From Actinobacteria bacterium 69-20 (GTDB taxonomy: Bacteria; Actinomycetota; Actinomycetes; Mycobacteriales; Nakamurellaceae), in assembly GCA_001897425.1 (NCBI GenBank), contig MKSW01000042.1:1-55456 (forward strand): 55,456 nucleotides of DNA. Reading direction: 5' to 3'. Both the position numbers and the translations under genes were made by a program. Shown one piece after another: positions 7,135 through 14,893 of the stretch (positions are counted from its first letter, which is position 1; each line of letters starts with the position of its first letter). Under the pieces are notes generated by a model. The model made no database searches. It was not told where the DNA came from and saw only the letters and a program-made list of their open reading frames with translations.

Positions 7135-9093
7135 CTATCGGGCCATGGCCCGCTGTGGACTCTGCACGCTGGTCACGGTGCTTGTGGTGTGCAGGTTCGT
7201 GGCCCGTCCGGCGCGCACGCCGTTGGCGATGACGACGACCTCGGCCAGCTCATGGACCAGGACGACCGCGGCCAGCCCAAGCACTCCGGCGACTGCCAGC
7301 GGGATCAGGATCGCGATCAGGGTGAGCGACAGGCCGACGTTCTGCAGCATGATGCGCCGGGCCCGTCGGGCGTGGGCGAATGCCTGAGGCAGGGCGCGCA
7401 GGTCCGTGCCCATCAGGGCGACGTCCGCGGTCTCCAGTGCGACGTCCGAGCCCATGGCGCCCATCGCGATGCCGAGGTCGGCGGTGGCCAGGGCGGGGGC
7501 GTCGTTGACGCCGTCGCCGACCATTGCTGTGGGTGCCTTCGTACGCAGGGCGGCGACCAGCGTGGACTTGTCCTCTGGACGCAGCTCGGCGTGGACGTCG
7601 GCGATGCCGGCCTGGGCGGCCACGGCGTAAGCGGTGGCGGTGTTGTCGCCGGTAAGCATGGTGACGTTGTAGTCGTGGCGGTGCAGCTCGGCGACGACCG
7701 CGCGCGCTTCGGGTCGCAGCTCGTCTCGGACGGCGATCGCGCCGGTCACCGTCCCGTCGTCCTCGACCAGGACGGCCGTCGCCCCGGCTTCCTGCATTCC
7801 CTGGACCTGGGCGGCCAGGTCCGCGGCGGTGATCCACCCGGGGCGGCCCAGCCGCACGGCCCGCCCGTCGACGGTGCCGGTCAGGCCGGCGCCGGGGACC
7901 GCCTGGACATCAGCGGCGTCGGCCACGGTGTCGACCGCGGTGAGGATCGCCCGGGCCAACGGGTGCTCGCTGCGGGCCTCCAAGGCGCCCGCCACGGCGA
8001 GGACCTGCTCGCGGGTGTGGCCCGCGGTGGTGGCGACGGCGACGACGGTGGGGGCGTTGGCTGTCAGGGTGCCGGTCTTGTCCAGGGCGATCATGCGGAT
8101 CGCGCCGAGCGCCTCCAGGGCGGCGCCACCCTTGATCAGCACGCCGAATCGGCTGGCGGCCCCAATGGCGGAGACGACCGAGACCGGCACGGAGATGGCC
8201 AACGCGCACGGGGACGCGGCTACCAGCACGACCAGCGCCCGTTGGATCCATAGTCCCGGGTCCCCGAGCAGGGAGCCGATCACTGCGATGAGGGTGGCGA
8301 CGATCATGATGGCGGGCACGAGCGGCTTGGCGACCCGGTCGGCGAGCCGCTGGGTGGTGCCCTTGCGCGACTGCTCGGCCTCGACGATGTGCACGATGCG
8401 GGCCAGGGAGTTGTCTTCCGAAGTAGTGGTGACCTCGACCTCGAGGGCTCCGGTGCCGTTGATGGATCCCGCGTACACCTGGGTGCCGGGTCCGACCTCG
8501 ACGGGGATCGATTCTCCGGTGATGGCCGAGACGTCGAGGGTGGTGCGGCCGGTGCGGATGGTGCCGTCGGTGGCGAGCCGTTCCCCCGGCTTGACGAGCA
8601 TCGTGTCGCCCACAGCGAGATCGTCCGGGTCGATGACCTGCTCGATTCCCGCGCGTCGGACCGTGGCCGTGTCGGGGACCAGGGAGAGGAGGGCCCTCAG
8701 CCCACCGCGGGTCTTGGCCAGGGAGTACTCCTCCAGGCCCTCGCTCAGGGAGTACAAGAACGCGAGGGTGGCGGCCTCGGCGAACTCACCGAGGATCACT
8801 GCGCCGACGGCGGCGATCGTCATCAAGGTGCCGACGCCGATCTTGCCCCGGGCCAGCTTCTGCAGGGTCTCGGGCACGAAGGTGCTCGCCCCGACCAGCA
8901 GGGCGGCGATGTTCAAGCCGAGCGCCCAACCGTGCAGGCCGCCCAGTCCGAGCAGGAAGGCAACCAGCAGGAGCGTGCCCGCGACGAGACCGGCGCGGAT
9001 CTCGCTGACACCCCAGATGCTCGTGACGTCCTTATCGTCGTCATCGTCGATCTCATCGGCGGTGGTCTGATCGGCGCCGCGGTCGTCGGTCAT
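7135..9093 (-). CDS. Heavy-metal P1B-type ATPase (P1B-4-like)
   Basis: A 652-residue P-type ATPase. TGES (about 192) is the actuator motif, SPC (294-296) the transmembrane metal motif, DKTGT the phosphorylation site with Asp338, and GDGVNDAP the hinge motif. There is no N-terminal CxxC metal domain; instead a short acidic stretch with DDDDDKD begins the protein. SPC is typical of P1B-4 pumps, whose reported substrates include Co, Zn, Fe and Cd, and differs from the CPC of Cu and Zn/Cd pumps. It follows a CmtR-like sensor with a 4-bp ATGA overlap, so expression is likely metal-induced. Export of a divalent soft metal is likely; the exact ion is uncertain. Confidence 0.88.
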   Translation of the reverse strand: MTDDRGADQTTADEIDDDDDKDVTSIWGVSEIRAGLVAGTLLLVAFLLGLGGLHGWALGLNIAALLVGASTFVPETLQKLARGKIGVGTLMTIAAVGAVILGEFAEAATLAFLYSLSEGLEEYSLAKTRGGLRALLSLVPDTATVRRAGIEQVIDPDDLAVGDTMLVKPGERLATDGTIRTGRTTLDVSAITGESIPVEVGPGTQVYAGSINGTGALEVEVTTTSEDNSLARIVHIVEAEQSRKGTTQRLADRVAKPLVPAIMIVATLIAVIGSLLGDPGLWIQRALVVLVAASPCALAISVPVSVVSAIGAASRFGVLIKGGAALEALGAIRMIALDKTGTLTANAPTVVAVATTAGHTREQVLAVAGALEARSEHPLARAILTAVDTVADAADVQAVPGAGLTGTVDGRAVRLGRPGWITAADLAAQVQGMQEAGATAVLVEDDGTVTGAIAVRDELRPEARAVVAELHRHDYNVTMLTGDNTATAYAVAAQAGIADVHAELRPEDKSTLVAALRTKAPTAMVGDGVNDAPALATADLGIAMGAMGSDVALETADVALMGTDLRALPQAFAHARRARRIMLQNVGLSLTLIAILIPLAVAGVLGLAAVVLVHELAEVVVIANGVRAGRATNLHTTSTVTSVQSPQRAMAR

Positions 9094-9521
9094 CGGGTGC
9101 TCTCCTCGTGGGTTGATGTGTTCGCGGGCATCGAGGTCTGGCTGCCCGTCCGGCCAAGTCCGTAAGTGGGGCACAGCTCGACCGCGTGCCCGGTCGCGTC
9201 CAGCAACAGCTCGGCCGCGGCGAGGACCGCAAGCAGCTCCGGGGCCGTTGTCAGGAAGAACATCGACGCCCGACCCTGCGGGCGGGAGTCGACCAGGCCA
9301 CAGTCCTTCAGGCACGCCAGGTGTGCGCTCACCGTGCTCTGCGCCAGTCCGGTGTGCTCGGTGAGATCCCGCACTCGATGCTCACCGTGCGTCAGATGCT
9401 GCAGGACGGCCAGGCGCGTCGGGTCGGAGAGCGAGTGGAACAGCGCCGCCGCCGGGGCCAGCACACCGCCCGCGGGATCGCCGGGTTCCCCGTCGACAAC
9501 CCGATCCGGTCGTATCGCCAT
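9090..9521 (-). CDS. ArsR/SmtB-family metal sensor, CmtR-like
   Basis: A 143-residue winged-helix repressor. The recognition region LAQSTVSAHLACLKDCGLV contains Cys70 and Cys74 in a C-x3-C pattern, and a third Cys lies in ELCPTYG (Cys117). This matches the three-cysteine site of mycobacterial CmtR (Cys57, Cys61, Cys102), which senses Cd and Pb. The ATG at 9521 is used; the frame extends to 9581 without a better start. It is translationally coupled to the ATPase and presumably represses the pair until metal binds. Metal preference is inferred from the ligand pattern. Confidence 0.88.
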   Translation of the reverse strand: MAIRPDRVVDGEPGDPAGGVLAPAAALFHSLSDPTRLAVLQHLTHGEHRVRDLTEHTGLAQSTVSAHLACLKDCGLVDSRPQGRASMFFLTTAPELLAVLAAAELLLDATGHAVELCPTYGLGRTGSQTSMPANTSTHEESTR

Positions 9522-9535
9522 GTGACGATGATAGC

Positions 9536-9558
9536 GGCAGGTCTGGATGGGTCCTGCC
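9536..9558 (-). promoter_or_regulatory. Possible operator upstream of the metal sensor
   Basis: GGCAGG and CCTGCC form a 6-bp inverted repeat across 11 bases, in the 117 bases between the sensor start and the element's right end. Position fits an autoregulatory site, but the repeat is short and could be chance. Confidence 0.3.
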
Positions 9559-9638
9559 TGGCTCGCGCGCCGCCGGAGCACAAGACACGAGGTAGTTCCG
9601 TCGAAGATCGGCCGACTGGACTCAAGCAGATACCCACT

Positions 9639-9650
9639 ACAGTTGTTCGA
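9639..9650 (+). promoter_or_regulatory. Target duplication and remnant of a split SOS-type promoter
   Basis: The right copy of ACAGTTGT (9639-9646) runs into the ATG of the next gene. Removing the element rebuilds TCGTACAGTTGTTCGA, which matches 11 of 12 fixed positions of the actinobacterial LexA box (TCGAAC-N4-GTTCGA). A TACAGT -10-like hexamer lies six bases from the ATG, suggesting a leaderless promoter. Insertion removed the left half of the box and any -35 element. Confidence 0.55.
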
Positions 9651-9946
9651 TGGTCTGGGACGGTGAGGAGTGGCGCCTGCCGGCGCCGCTGAACGCCGTA
9701 CGTCCTCCCGATGCGAAGGTCGACGTGATGTCGGCCGGCTCCAACCGGGTGCGGGTGCTGGCGCTGCTGGTCTGGCCGCGGGATCGGGCCCAGGTCGTGC
9801 CCGCAGAGCTGGTGAAGTGGACGCATGACCGGGTGCTCGTCGAGTGGTGGTCGTCGCCCGGGGCGCGCGCGGCGCGGCGGACCTGGTTGCCGCGTAGCGA
9901 CGTGAAGGACTCGCTGCGCTGGGTGCGTCGACGCTCGGGTGGCTGA
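9650..9946 (+). CDS. Hypothetical protein under a broken SOS-type promoter
   Basis: A 98-residue, Arg- and Trp-rich basic protein with no recognised family (starts MVWDGEEWRLPAPLN; later a strand-rich VLALLVWP segment). The ATG overlaps the end of a reconstructed LexA-like box, so translation was probably leaderless and damage-inducible before the IS1595-type element inserted directly upstream. The basic, tryptophan-rich composition could fit nucleic-acid binding, but that is a guess. Its present expression would depend on outward transcription from the element. Confidence 0.5.
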   Translation: MVWDGEEWRLPAPLNAVRPPDAKVDVMSAGSNRVRVLALLVWPRDRAQVVPAELVKWTHDRVLVEWWSSPGARAARRTWLPRSDVKDSLRWVRRRSGG

Positions 9947-10090
9947 TCGTCGGGCGTTTGTGCGGATCGTCAACGCCTCACGCGGACCGCCTTCTGCCCG
10001 GGGCTGTGACCTGCGGGTCTGTTCGCGCCGCGGTGACGCCGGCGCAGCTGGTGGCTTGTGCGCTTCCGCCAACGTCAGCGGCGGCGAGGG

Positions 10091-10546
10091 TCAGCACAGC
10101 CGCCAGAGCTCGGCGGCGTCGGAGGCCTCGTCGGCTGGCTCGTCGTCCTCGAGGGGTTGGTCGCCAACGACGGTGATGCGGGGCAGCTGGGCCAGGGCGC
10201 CGGCGGCCAGGCGCAGGAGGTTGGGGTCGACCTCTCCGCGCCGGCTGGCGTTGAGCCCGGCGGCGGCGTCGGAGTAGTAGTCGGGGCGGGCGTGCACGTC
10301 GTCGACGAGCTGGCGCATGTGCTGGACGATCGACATGACGCGCTCGGACCCGCGCGCGGGCGCTTCCGGGTGCCGGCGGTCGTGGTCGTCGATCGCCGCG
10401 GCGATGGCGGCGCCATAGGCGGTCTGCCCTCCGAAGAACCTCGTGCCCAGCATGGCCAGCCACTTCCGGGCGTCCCGCCGGTCCCACAGCATCTGGTACA
10501 GGATCTGCTCGGCGCTGACCTCGCGGGCCTGTGACGTCTCGCTCAT
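10091..10546 (-). CDS. Hypothetical protein downstream of an NrdH-like gene
   Basis: A 151-residue, mostly helical acidic protein with no recognised family. Segments such as ILYQMLWDRRDARKWLAM and VMSIVQHMRQLVDDVHARPD predict amphipathic helices. The ATG at 10546 is preceded by GGGAGA at a suitable distance. It begins 23 bases after the glutaredoxin-like gene on the same strand, so the two probably share a transcript. Confidence 0.6.
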   Translation of the reverse strand: MSETSQAREVSAEQILYQMLWDRRDARKWLAMLGTRFFGGQTAYGAAIAAAIDDHDRRHPEAPARGSERVMSIVQHMRQLVDDVHARPDYYSDAAAGLNASRRGEVDPNLLRLAAGALAQLPRITVVGDQPLEDDEPADEASDAAELWRLC

Positions 10547-10569
10547 GGTCGTCTCCCTCGTCCTCGAGC

Positions 10570-10830
10570 TCAGGCCGCGGCCGCGGCGAGGCGGGTGATG
10601 CGGTCGGGCCGGTACTTGCTCCAGTGGTTGTCGGGGTCCTGGTCGACGACGACGACGGGTGCTGCGTCGTAGCCGAGGTCGTCGGTGATCCAGGTGAGGA
10701 GCTCGGCGTTCTCGGGAGCCGAGAGGTCGACGATCGTGTACCCGATCTCGAGCTTGTCGAGGTGGCGGTACGTCGCCTTGCACTGCTGGCAGTTCGGAGT
10801 GCTGTACACCGTCACCGTCAGATCGGTCAT
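10570..10830 (-). CDS. NrdH-like glutaredoxin/thioredoxin-fold protein
   Basis: An 86-residue thioredoxin-fold protein. TVYSTPNCQQCKAT places the redox pair at Cys14 and Cys17. The rest is typical of NrdH-type glutaredoxins: a helix (YRHLDKLEIGYTIVDLS), the cis-Pro region AAPVVVVDQD, and a C-terminal helix. NrdH proteins reduce class Ib ribonucleotide reductase and other disulfides. A close relative with CMQC at the active site lies at the end of the conjugation operon but is split by the Tn3-type transposon, so this is the only intact copy here. Confidence 0.85.
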   Translation of the reverse strand: MTDLTVTVYSTPNCQQCKATYRHLDKLEIGYTIVDLSAPENAELLTWITDDLGYDAAPVVVVDQDPDNHWSKYRPDRITRLAAAAA

Positions 10831-11158
10831 CGCCCTCTCCCGTTCCAATCCACCGGTTCGTTCCTGATAGCGGAGGCAATGCCGCTTGAGCGATCCGGAG
10901 TGCAACCCCGTAGGGGCGGTGGAGGAGAGCTGGTCGAGCGGGCTCAACGACCGCAGGGAGTGCAGCTCGAGCAGGGCGGGGGAACCGGCCGCGCAGCGGC
11001 TTGCGCGCAGGTCGCGGCGGCAATGATGAAGCGGCAGGAACGACCCGGTCGGCCGCAGGCCGGCCCGCCGGCGCAGCCGGCACGCGCGCTGTGCCCGTGC
11101 GATGGCACGGGCGGCCTTGTGATGGTCGGGGCGCTCGACGAGCGCCCGTGCAGACGCC

Positions 11159-11200
11159 GGAGGGCGCGGCCTGGCGTGATTCACCAGGGCCGCGCCCTCC
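11159..11200. terminator. Strong hairpin in a gene-free stretch
   Basis: GGAGGGCGCGGCC and its exact complement form a 13-bp stem that can extend by three more pairs (TGG/CCA) around a 9-base loop. A second hairpin, GGGCGCTC-GAC-GAGCGCCC, lies at 11128-11146. Both lie in 10831-11304, where I see no supportable gene; an open frame there has poor composition. The hairpin would end the surface operon reading from 14100. Confidence 0.55.
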
Positions 11201-11304
11201 AACCTGCCTGCGAGGCGCACAGCGGTCACCAGGGCTTCAAGAACGACGCTCCCGGCGCGGGGTCTGCCGCTCCACCAGGGGTTCGCATCATGCGGTCCTC
11301 TCGC

Positions 11305-12402
11305 TCACCGGAGCCTGGACAGGGTGTAGGCCCCGCTGACGGCGGCACTTCCGAAGGGTGCCCCGGCGTTGTCGGAGGCGGAGATCCCGATGGTGAGGGT
11401 GCCGTCGGCGTTGTGTCCGAAGGTGCAGCTGCCGGAACCGAGCCCGATGGCGTAGCCCACGGGCTTGCTGCGGAAGTCGGTGTTGTGCCTGCCCGACGCG
11501 GTGCAGCCGCCGATGTTCACGCTCCAGGCGCCGACGTTCTGGAGGTTGTAGGACCCGAAGTTAGTCAGCTCGACGGCCGCCAGAGACCAGTTCACGGTCG
11601 ACTGGTTGGTGGCGAGGTTGTAGCCGACTTCCTGGGCGGTCAGGCGGATCTCGTACTGCGGCCGGCCCGAGTAGGGGTCGACAACGGTGTACGCGCCGCT
11701 GAGCGTTACGGACGGGGTGGGGAGGGTGACCGTGCCACCGCTGCATCCGCCCTGCACGTTGGCGGGGTTGACCGCACAGACGTTGTAGGGCAGCCCTTGG
11801 CCCGGCATTCCGCCCTGGGTGTTGCTCGTCGCGGTGGTCCAGACGACGGTCCCGGAGCCGTTGAAGAAGAAGTTGTACTTGGCGGTGTTGGCGCCGGAGG
11901 CGGACCAGTTGAGCGTCGCCTGCGTCGTGGAGACTCCTGAGGCCCAGACGTTCGGGGCCGTGTTCAGGGTGTAGCCGGTGACCTCCGTCGACCAGGGGCC
12001 GGCTTGGCCGGCCTGGTTGACGGCCCGGACCTGCACACCGAGGGCCACGTTCGGCCCGGGCATGCCGGTCCAGGACGTCGCCGTGCCGGCGCTGTTGACG
12101 GCGGACCATCCGCCACCGTTGATCCGGTAGACGAACTCGTAGCGGGCTGCGTTGGGGACGGCGCTCCAGGTGAAGGCGACGCCGCTCGAGCTCGCGCCGG
12201 CGTTGTTGGCGACGAGCGAGCTGGGTGCGGCGGGCGGCAGCACCGCCATCTCGACGTGCGTGGTGGCGGCCGCGACGTCGACGAAGGTCGCTTGCGAGGG
12301 CTCCGTGAGGTTGGGCGCCGTGACTGTCAGGGCGGTGAGTGCGCCGACAGTCAGCAGGAGGGTGGTCCGGCGACCACTGTGGCAGGGGACGTGCCGTCTC
12401 AT
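11305..12402 (-). CDS. Secreted fibronectin-III-like surface protein
   Basis: A 365-residue secreted protein, last in a four-gene operon. Residues 1-35 form a signal peptide (basic start, LLLTVGALTALTV). Two fibronectin-III-like domains follow, seen in FTWSAVPNAARYEFVYRI and LNWSASGANTAKYNFFF. The C-terminal ~130 residues are strand-rich (VTLSGAYTVVDPYSG) with several Cys that could pair. No wall-anchor motif is seen. Its ATG overlaps the upstream stop by four bases. Co-transcription with a SipW-like peptidase and a TasA/CalY-like protein suggests a part of, or adaptor for, an extracellular fibre. Confidence 0.75.
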   Translation of the reverse strand: MRRHVPCHSGRRTTLLLTVGALTALTVTAPNLTEPSQATFVDVAAATTHVEMAVLPPAAPSSLVANNAGASSSGVAFTWSAVPNAARYEFVYRINGGGWSAVNSAGTATSWTGMPGPNVALGVQVRAVNQAGQAGPWSTEVTGYTLNTAPNVWASGVSTTQATLNWSASGANTAKYNFFFNGSGTVVWTTATSNTQGGMPGQGLPYNVCAVNPANVQGGCSGGTVTLPTPSVTLSGAYTVVDPYSGRPQYEIRLTAQEVGYNLATNQSTVNWSLAAVELTNFGSYNLQNVGAWSVNIGGCTASGRHNTDFRSKPVGYAIGLGSGSCTFGHNADGTLTIGISASDNAGAPFGSAAVSGAYTLSRLR

Positions 12403-12980
12403 CGATGCCTCCTTGGGGCGCGGCGTGGCGCGGCGACCAGGACGACGCCCGCGGCGAGCAGGGCTCCGGCCGCCAGCGCCGTGCCGATCACGTTCGCGCC
12501 GGTAGATGCCAGTCCGCCGTCCGGCTCGACGACGGACTGCACTGCCGTCAGCTCGAGGACCGCGGTCCAGGTCTGGCCGGCTGCGCCGGGGCCGGCGTCC
12601 GGGTCGAGGCCGGCGCCGATGAGCACGTAGGTCGCGGCTGCTGGGGGCAGCTGGAGCGCGGCGAGGTCGGTGCCCGGGGTGGTCTCGTCGCCGGCGGGAC
12701 ACACGGGCGTGTCCGGCAGGCCCGCCCACGGTCGCGAGCAGGTGGCCAGGTCGACTCGTAGAAGGTCGGCGGGTGCGGTGCCGGCAGCACTGTGGAGCTG
12801 GCCGGACACGGTCAGGACTGCGCCCTGCGTTCCGGAGTTGAGGATCTCCACCTGCGCGGCTCGCCGTACGCCAGGGGCGATGCCGGTGAGCTGGACGTGG
12901 GCGGGGCTCACCGTGACGGGCACGGGCGGCTGTGGGCCGGTCGTGCTCAGCACGCCGGCGAGGAGGAGGGCGGCGATCAT
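12399..12980 (-). CDS. LAxTG sortase-anchored surface protein
   Basis: A 193-residue exported protein. A short hydrophobic N-terminus (MIAALLLAGVLS) acts as signal peptide. The middle is a beta-rich domain with two Cys (ATCSRPW, TPVCPAG) that may form a disulfide. The C-terminus is a classic wall-sorting signal: LASTG, then a hydrophobic helix and an Arg/His-rich tail. LAxTG is the motif used by class E sortases of high-GC Gram-positives. No sortase is encoded in this window, so a chromosomal enzyme must be used. It has 4-bp overlaps with both neighbours, as in one tightly coupled operon. Confidence 0.78.
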   Translation of the reverse strand: MIAALLLAGVLSTTGPQPPVPVTVSPAHVQLTGIAPGVRRAAQVEILNSGTQGAVLTVSGQLHSAAGTAPADLLRVDLATCSRPWAGLPDTPVCPAGDETTPGTDLAALQLPPAAATYVLIGAGLDPDAGPGAAGQTWTAVLELTAVQSVVEPDGGLASTGANVIGTALAAGALLAAGVVLVAAPRRAPRRHR

Positions 12981-13546
12981 GACGCCCCCTCCTCAGCGGT
13001 TGCTGTCGCCGGCGTGACCTGGCCGCGTGGGATGAGGGTGGACACGACCAGGACGGCGGCGGCGGCGGTGAGCAGCATGCGCGCGACGGGGTTGAGCACA
13101 CTGGTGAGCCATCCGACGTACGGCACGCCGGCGCGCACCAGGCCGACCGTTGCGCCGGTGTACGGCAGCGGGTCGTTGGCCTTGTTGGCGTCGCCACGAG
13201 TGATGAGGCCGTGCGTGCTGGTCTGGACGACGCGGTGGGTCACGCGCACGCCGTCGCGCTGGATGACGACGATGTCGCCGGGCTTGGCGCTCGAGGCGGG
13301 TTCGGGCGTTGCGACCAGCACGGACCACAGTGGCCAGGTCGGGCTCATGGATCCGCCGTGCAGGACGACGACCTCGACCGCGCCGGCGTGGCTGGCGATG
13401 TTCAGGCCGCCGACGAGCAGGAGGGCGCCGAAGGCGACGACGGTCACGATGAGCGATGCGGCGCGCCGCAGACGACGCAGCCAGCGGCTGGTGCCGCTGG
13501 CCTCGTCGCTGCTGGGCGCCGCCGTGTGGCGGCGCACCGGGGTCAC
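12977..13546 (-). CDS. SipW-like type I signal peptidase
   Basis: A 189-residue membrane protease. Transmembrane segments lie at about residues 32-52 and 155-172. The catalytic Ser sits in HGGSMSPTW. As in the SipW/ER-type branch, the usual Lys is replaced by His, here in RVTHRVV, and a conserved Asp lies in ITRGDANKANDPLP. SipW-type peptidases mature TasA/CalY-type fibre proteins in Bacillus. The gene directly follows such a protein here, with a 4-bp overlap, so cognate processing is likely. Confidence 0.85.
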   Translation of the reverse strand: MTPVRRHTAAPSSDEASGTSRWLRRLRRAASLIVTVVAFGALLLVGGLNIASHAGAVEVVVLHGGSMSPTWPLWSVLVATPEPASSAKPGDIVVIQRDGVRVTHRVVQTSTHGLITRGDANKANDPLPYTGATVGLVRAGVPYVGWLTSVLNPVARMLLTAAAAVLVVSTLIPRGQVTPATATAEEGAS

Positions 13547-14100
13547 GCCTGGGAGGCGGTGGCGGTCACGGTCAGGGTGTCGGTGACGCCCTGCCAGCTG
13601 TTGGCCGTGTCGGCCGGCAGCGACAGCGTGAGCGTCACCGGGACGTCGGCGCCAGCGGGCAGCGGCACCGCGTCGAGCTGCACGCCGTTGGCCTTGGCGG
13701 AGGCGGGGGTCACGCCGGCGGCGGCGAGGGTCGCGTCGAGCTGGCCGCCCAGGGCGCTTGGGCCGGTGCCGGCGACGGCAACGGTGAGCGTCGCGGGCAG
13801 GTTGCCGGCGTTGTGGATCGTCAGGGTGGTCGAGGTGGTGTCACCGGGCTTGAACACCGACAGCGGCAGGGTGATCTGCTTGGGCGTCGGGTTCCCCTGG
13901 TCGCCGTCGACGGTGATGTCCAGGGTCCCGGAGGTGGCGGTGACCTGGACCTGGGCGTCGTCCGTGAACAGGGCCATCGACGCGACGCCGGTCGCGCCGA
14001 GTCCGATCGCGGCGGCGACGGCTGCGACCTGGAGGCGGCGGCCGTTGGCCCGCATCCACTGGTGCAGGCGGGTGGCGGCGGTACGGGTGTTGTCCATCAT
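13543..14100 (-). CDS. TasA/CalY-like SipW-dependent surface protein
   Basis: A 185-residue secreted protein. The N-terminus has a long basic region followed by AAVAAAIGLGATGVASMALF and TDDA, the layout of SipW-dependent signal peptides. The mature part is beta-rich and resembles TasA/CalY/camelysin proteins (PLSVFKPGDTTSTTLTIHN). In Bacillus such proteins form biofilm fibres. It is the first gene of the operon, encoded just before its likely peptidase. GGGAG seven bases before the ATG at 14100 is its ribosome-binding site, and it can be paired within the conserved upstream leader. Confidence 0.75.
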   Translation of the reverse strand: MMDNTRTAATRLHQWMRANGRRLQVAAVAAAIGLGATGVASMALFTDDAQVQVTATSGTLDITVDGDQGNPTPKQITLPLSVFKPGDTTSTTLTIHNAGNLPATLTVAVAGTGPSALGGQLDATLAAAGVTPASAKANGVQLDAVPLPAGADVPVTLTLSLPADTANSWQGVTDTLTVTATASQA

Positions 14101-14175
14101 CAGTGCACTCCCAAGGCGTGATTGTTCGGAGGTGCGAGGGGTGGGCGCTGGAACGCCGGCTCCTCACCTGTGAGT
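14101..14175 (-). promoter_or_regulatory. Structured leader A of the surface-fibre operon
   Basis: On the - strand, about 75 bases before the TasA-like ATG align closely with the leader of the surface-protein gene at 27380. Shared blocks include GGTGAGG, GTTCCAG, CCCCTCG, ACCTCCGAA and CCTTGGGAGTGCA. A first stem pairs the GGTGAGG side with the CCCCTC-ACC side around the loop TTCCAG. A second stem pairs CTCCGAA with TTGGGAG, which includes the ribosome-binding site. The remaining sequence up to 14523 shows no gene. Confidence 0.6.
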
Positions 14176-14523
14176 GAGCTACACGGAGGACCGCCGGGGG
14201 TCGCGGCGCCCGCTGGGCGTCGTGACAGGTCGTGCCGGCATGGTGTCCCCCGAGGCGTAGAGCTGCGGTCCCGGATGGGGGCAGTCGTTGCGTGCCAATT
14301 CTGCCGCGACGGAGGGGGCGATTTCGCCTTCATCGGACGTTTCGCGTCGACCTGCTCGGCCAGGGTCCGGCAATTCAGTCGAATCGCCCGGCCGATGGGC
14401 TCCGGTGAGGAATTCGACCAGGGTGAGATTCCATAGCCGCGGACCTGACCGTCTCACGGTATGGTCATCGGCCCGTGTGTGGATGGTCCCCCGCCGCTGT
14501 GCGGCTCCTGCCATGCTCGTCGT

Positions 14524-14850
14524 GTGCATCGTTTCGTGTGTCCCCCGACACCCTTGTCGACGCGTGACGAGGCCGTCGTGCGATCGCTCGCGCTGCCGCT
14601 GACGCAGGCCGTGTTGCACGAGCTGGCGGTGCGGGGCCCGGTGCTGCGGGGTGAGCTGGTGGCTGCCACGGGGGCGAGCCCGATGGCGGTGAGCCGGCAC
14701 CTGGCCGACCTCGAGGGGTTGGGCTTAGTGGTGGCGTCGGTGCCGGCCGGGCAGCGTTCCGGCCGGCGGGTGGAGTACGCGGCCGACAGGGCCGCGGTGG
14801 CCTCGGCTGTGGAGTTGCTGCGCGGGTACCTGCTGGGGGTGGGGGTCTGA
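14524..14850 (+). CDS. Winged helix-turn-helix regulator (ArsR-like)
   Basis: A regulator of about 108 residues. The DNA-binding domain runs from LPLTQAVLHELA through LRGELVAATGASPMAVSRHL to a wing with QRSGRRVEY, then a C-terminal helix. It is about 40% identical by eye to the regulator at 25690. Both sit divergent from surface-protein genes, so each may control its neighbour. The start is uncertain: GTG 14524 is used, but the frame is open to an ATG at 14461 and no good ribosome-binding site is visible. No metal-binding Cys set is present. Confidence 0.7.
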   Translation: MHRFVCPPTPLSTRDEAVVRSLALPLTQAVLHELAVRGPVLRGELVAATGASPMAVSRHLADLEGLGLVVASVPAGQRSGRRVEYAADRAAVASAVELLRGYLLGVGV

Positions 14851-14887
14851 CCTCCGGGGCGCCCGTGGTGAGCGGGCGCCCCGGAGG
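14851..14887. terminator. Bidirectional terminator between convergent genes
   Basis: Two perfectly complementary 15-base arms (CCTCCGGGGCGCCCG at 14851-14865 and its complement at 14873-14887) enclose a 7-base loop. It fills the gap between the ends of the + strand regulator and the - strand 158-aa gene. Confidence 0.75.
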
Positions 14888-14893
14888 GTGCCG

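Larger units (their letters stand above)
6122..9638. mobile_element. IS1595-type transporter element with metal-resistance cargo
   Basis: A 3,517-bp element. Its ends are imperfect inverted repeats of about 27 bp, with three mismatches; the shared core includes TGGGTATC and GCTTGAGTCCAGT. It is flanked by the exact 8-bp direct repeat ACAGTTGT (6114-6121 and 9639-9646), the target duplication length typical of IS1595. Inside are a transposase on the + strand and, convergent with it, a P-type ATPase and an ArsR/SmtB sensor. IS1595 relatives carrying transporter genes (tIS) are known. Both ends and the transposase look intact, so it may still be mobile. Confidence 0.9.

Noticed and set aside
7135-9093. 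Naming the IS-borne ATPase as a cadmium pump
   Set aside because: The SPC motif and lack of a CxxC domain argue against a standard CadA; the ion cannot be fixed from sequence, so no gene symbol is given.
10831-11229. Open frame upstream of the NrdH-like gene (to 11229, - strand)
   Set aside because: Arg/Leu/Pro-rich with no domain, lies over strong hairpins, and the NrdH start with its own ribosome-binding site explains the frame.
12403-13197. N-terminal extension of the FN3 protein frame up to 13197
   Set aside because: It lies over the LAxTG and signal-peptidase genes; the signal peptide starts at the ATG at 12402.
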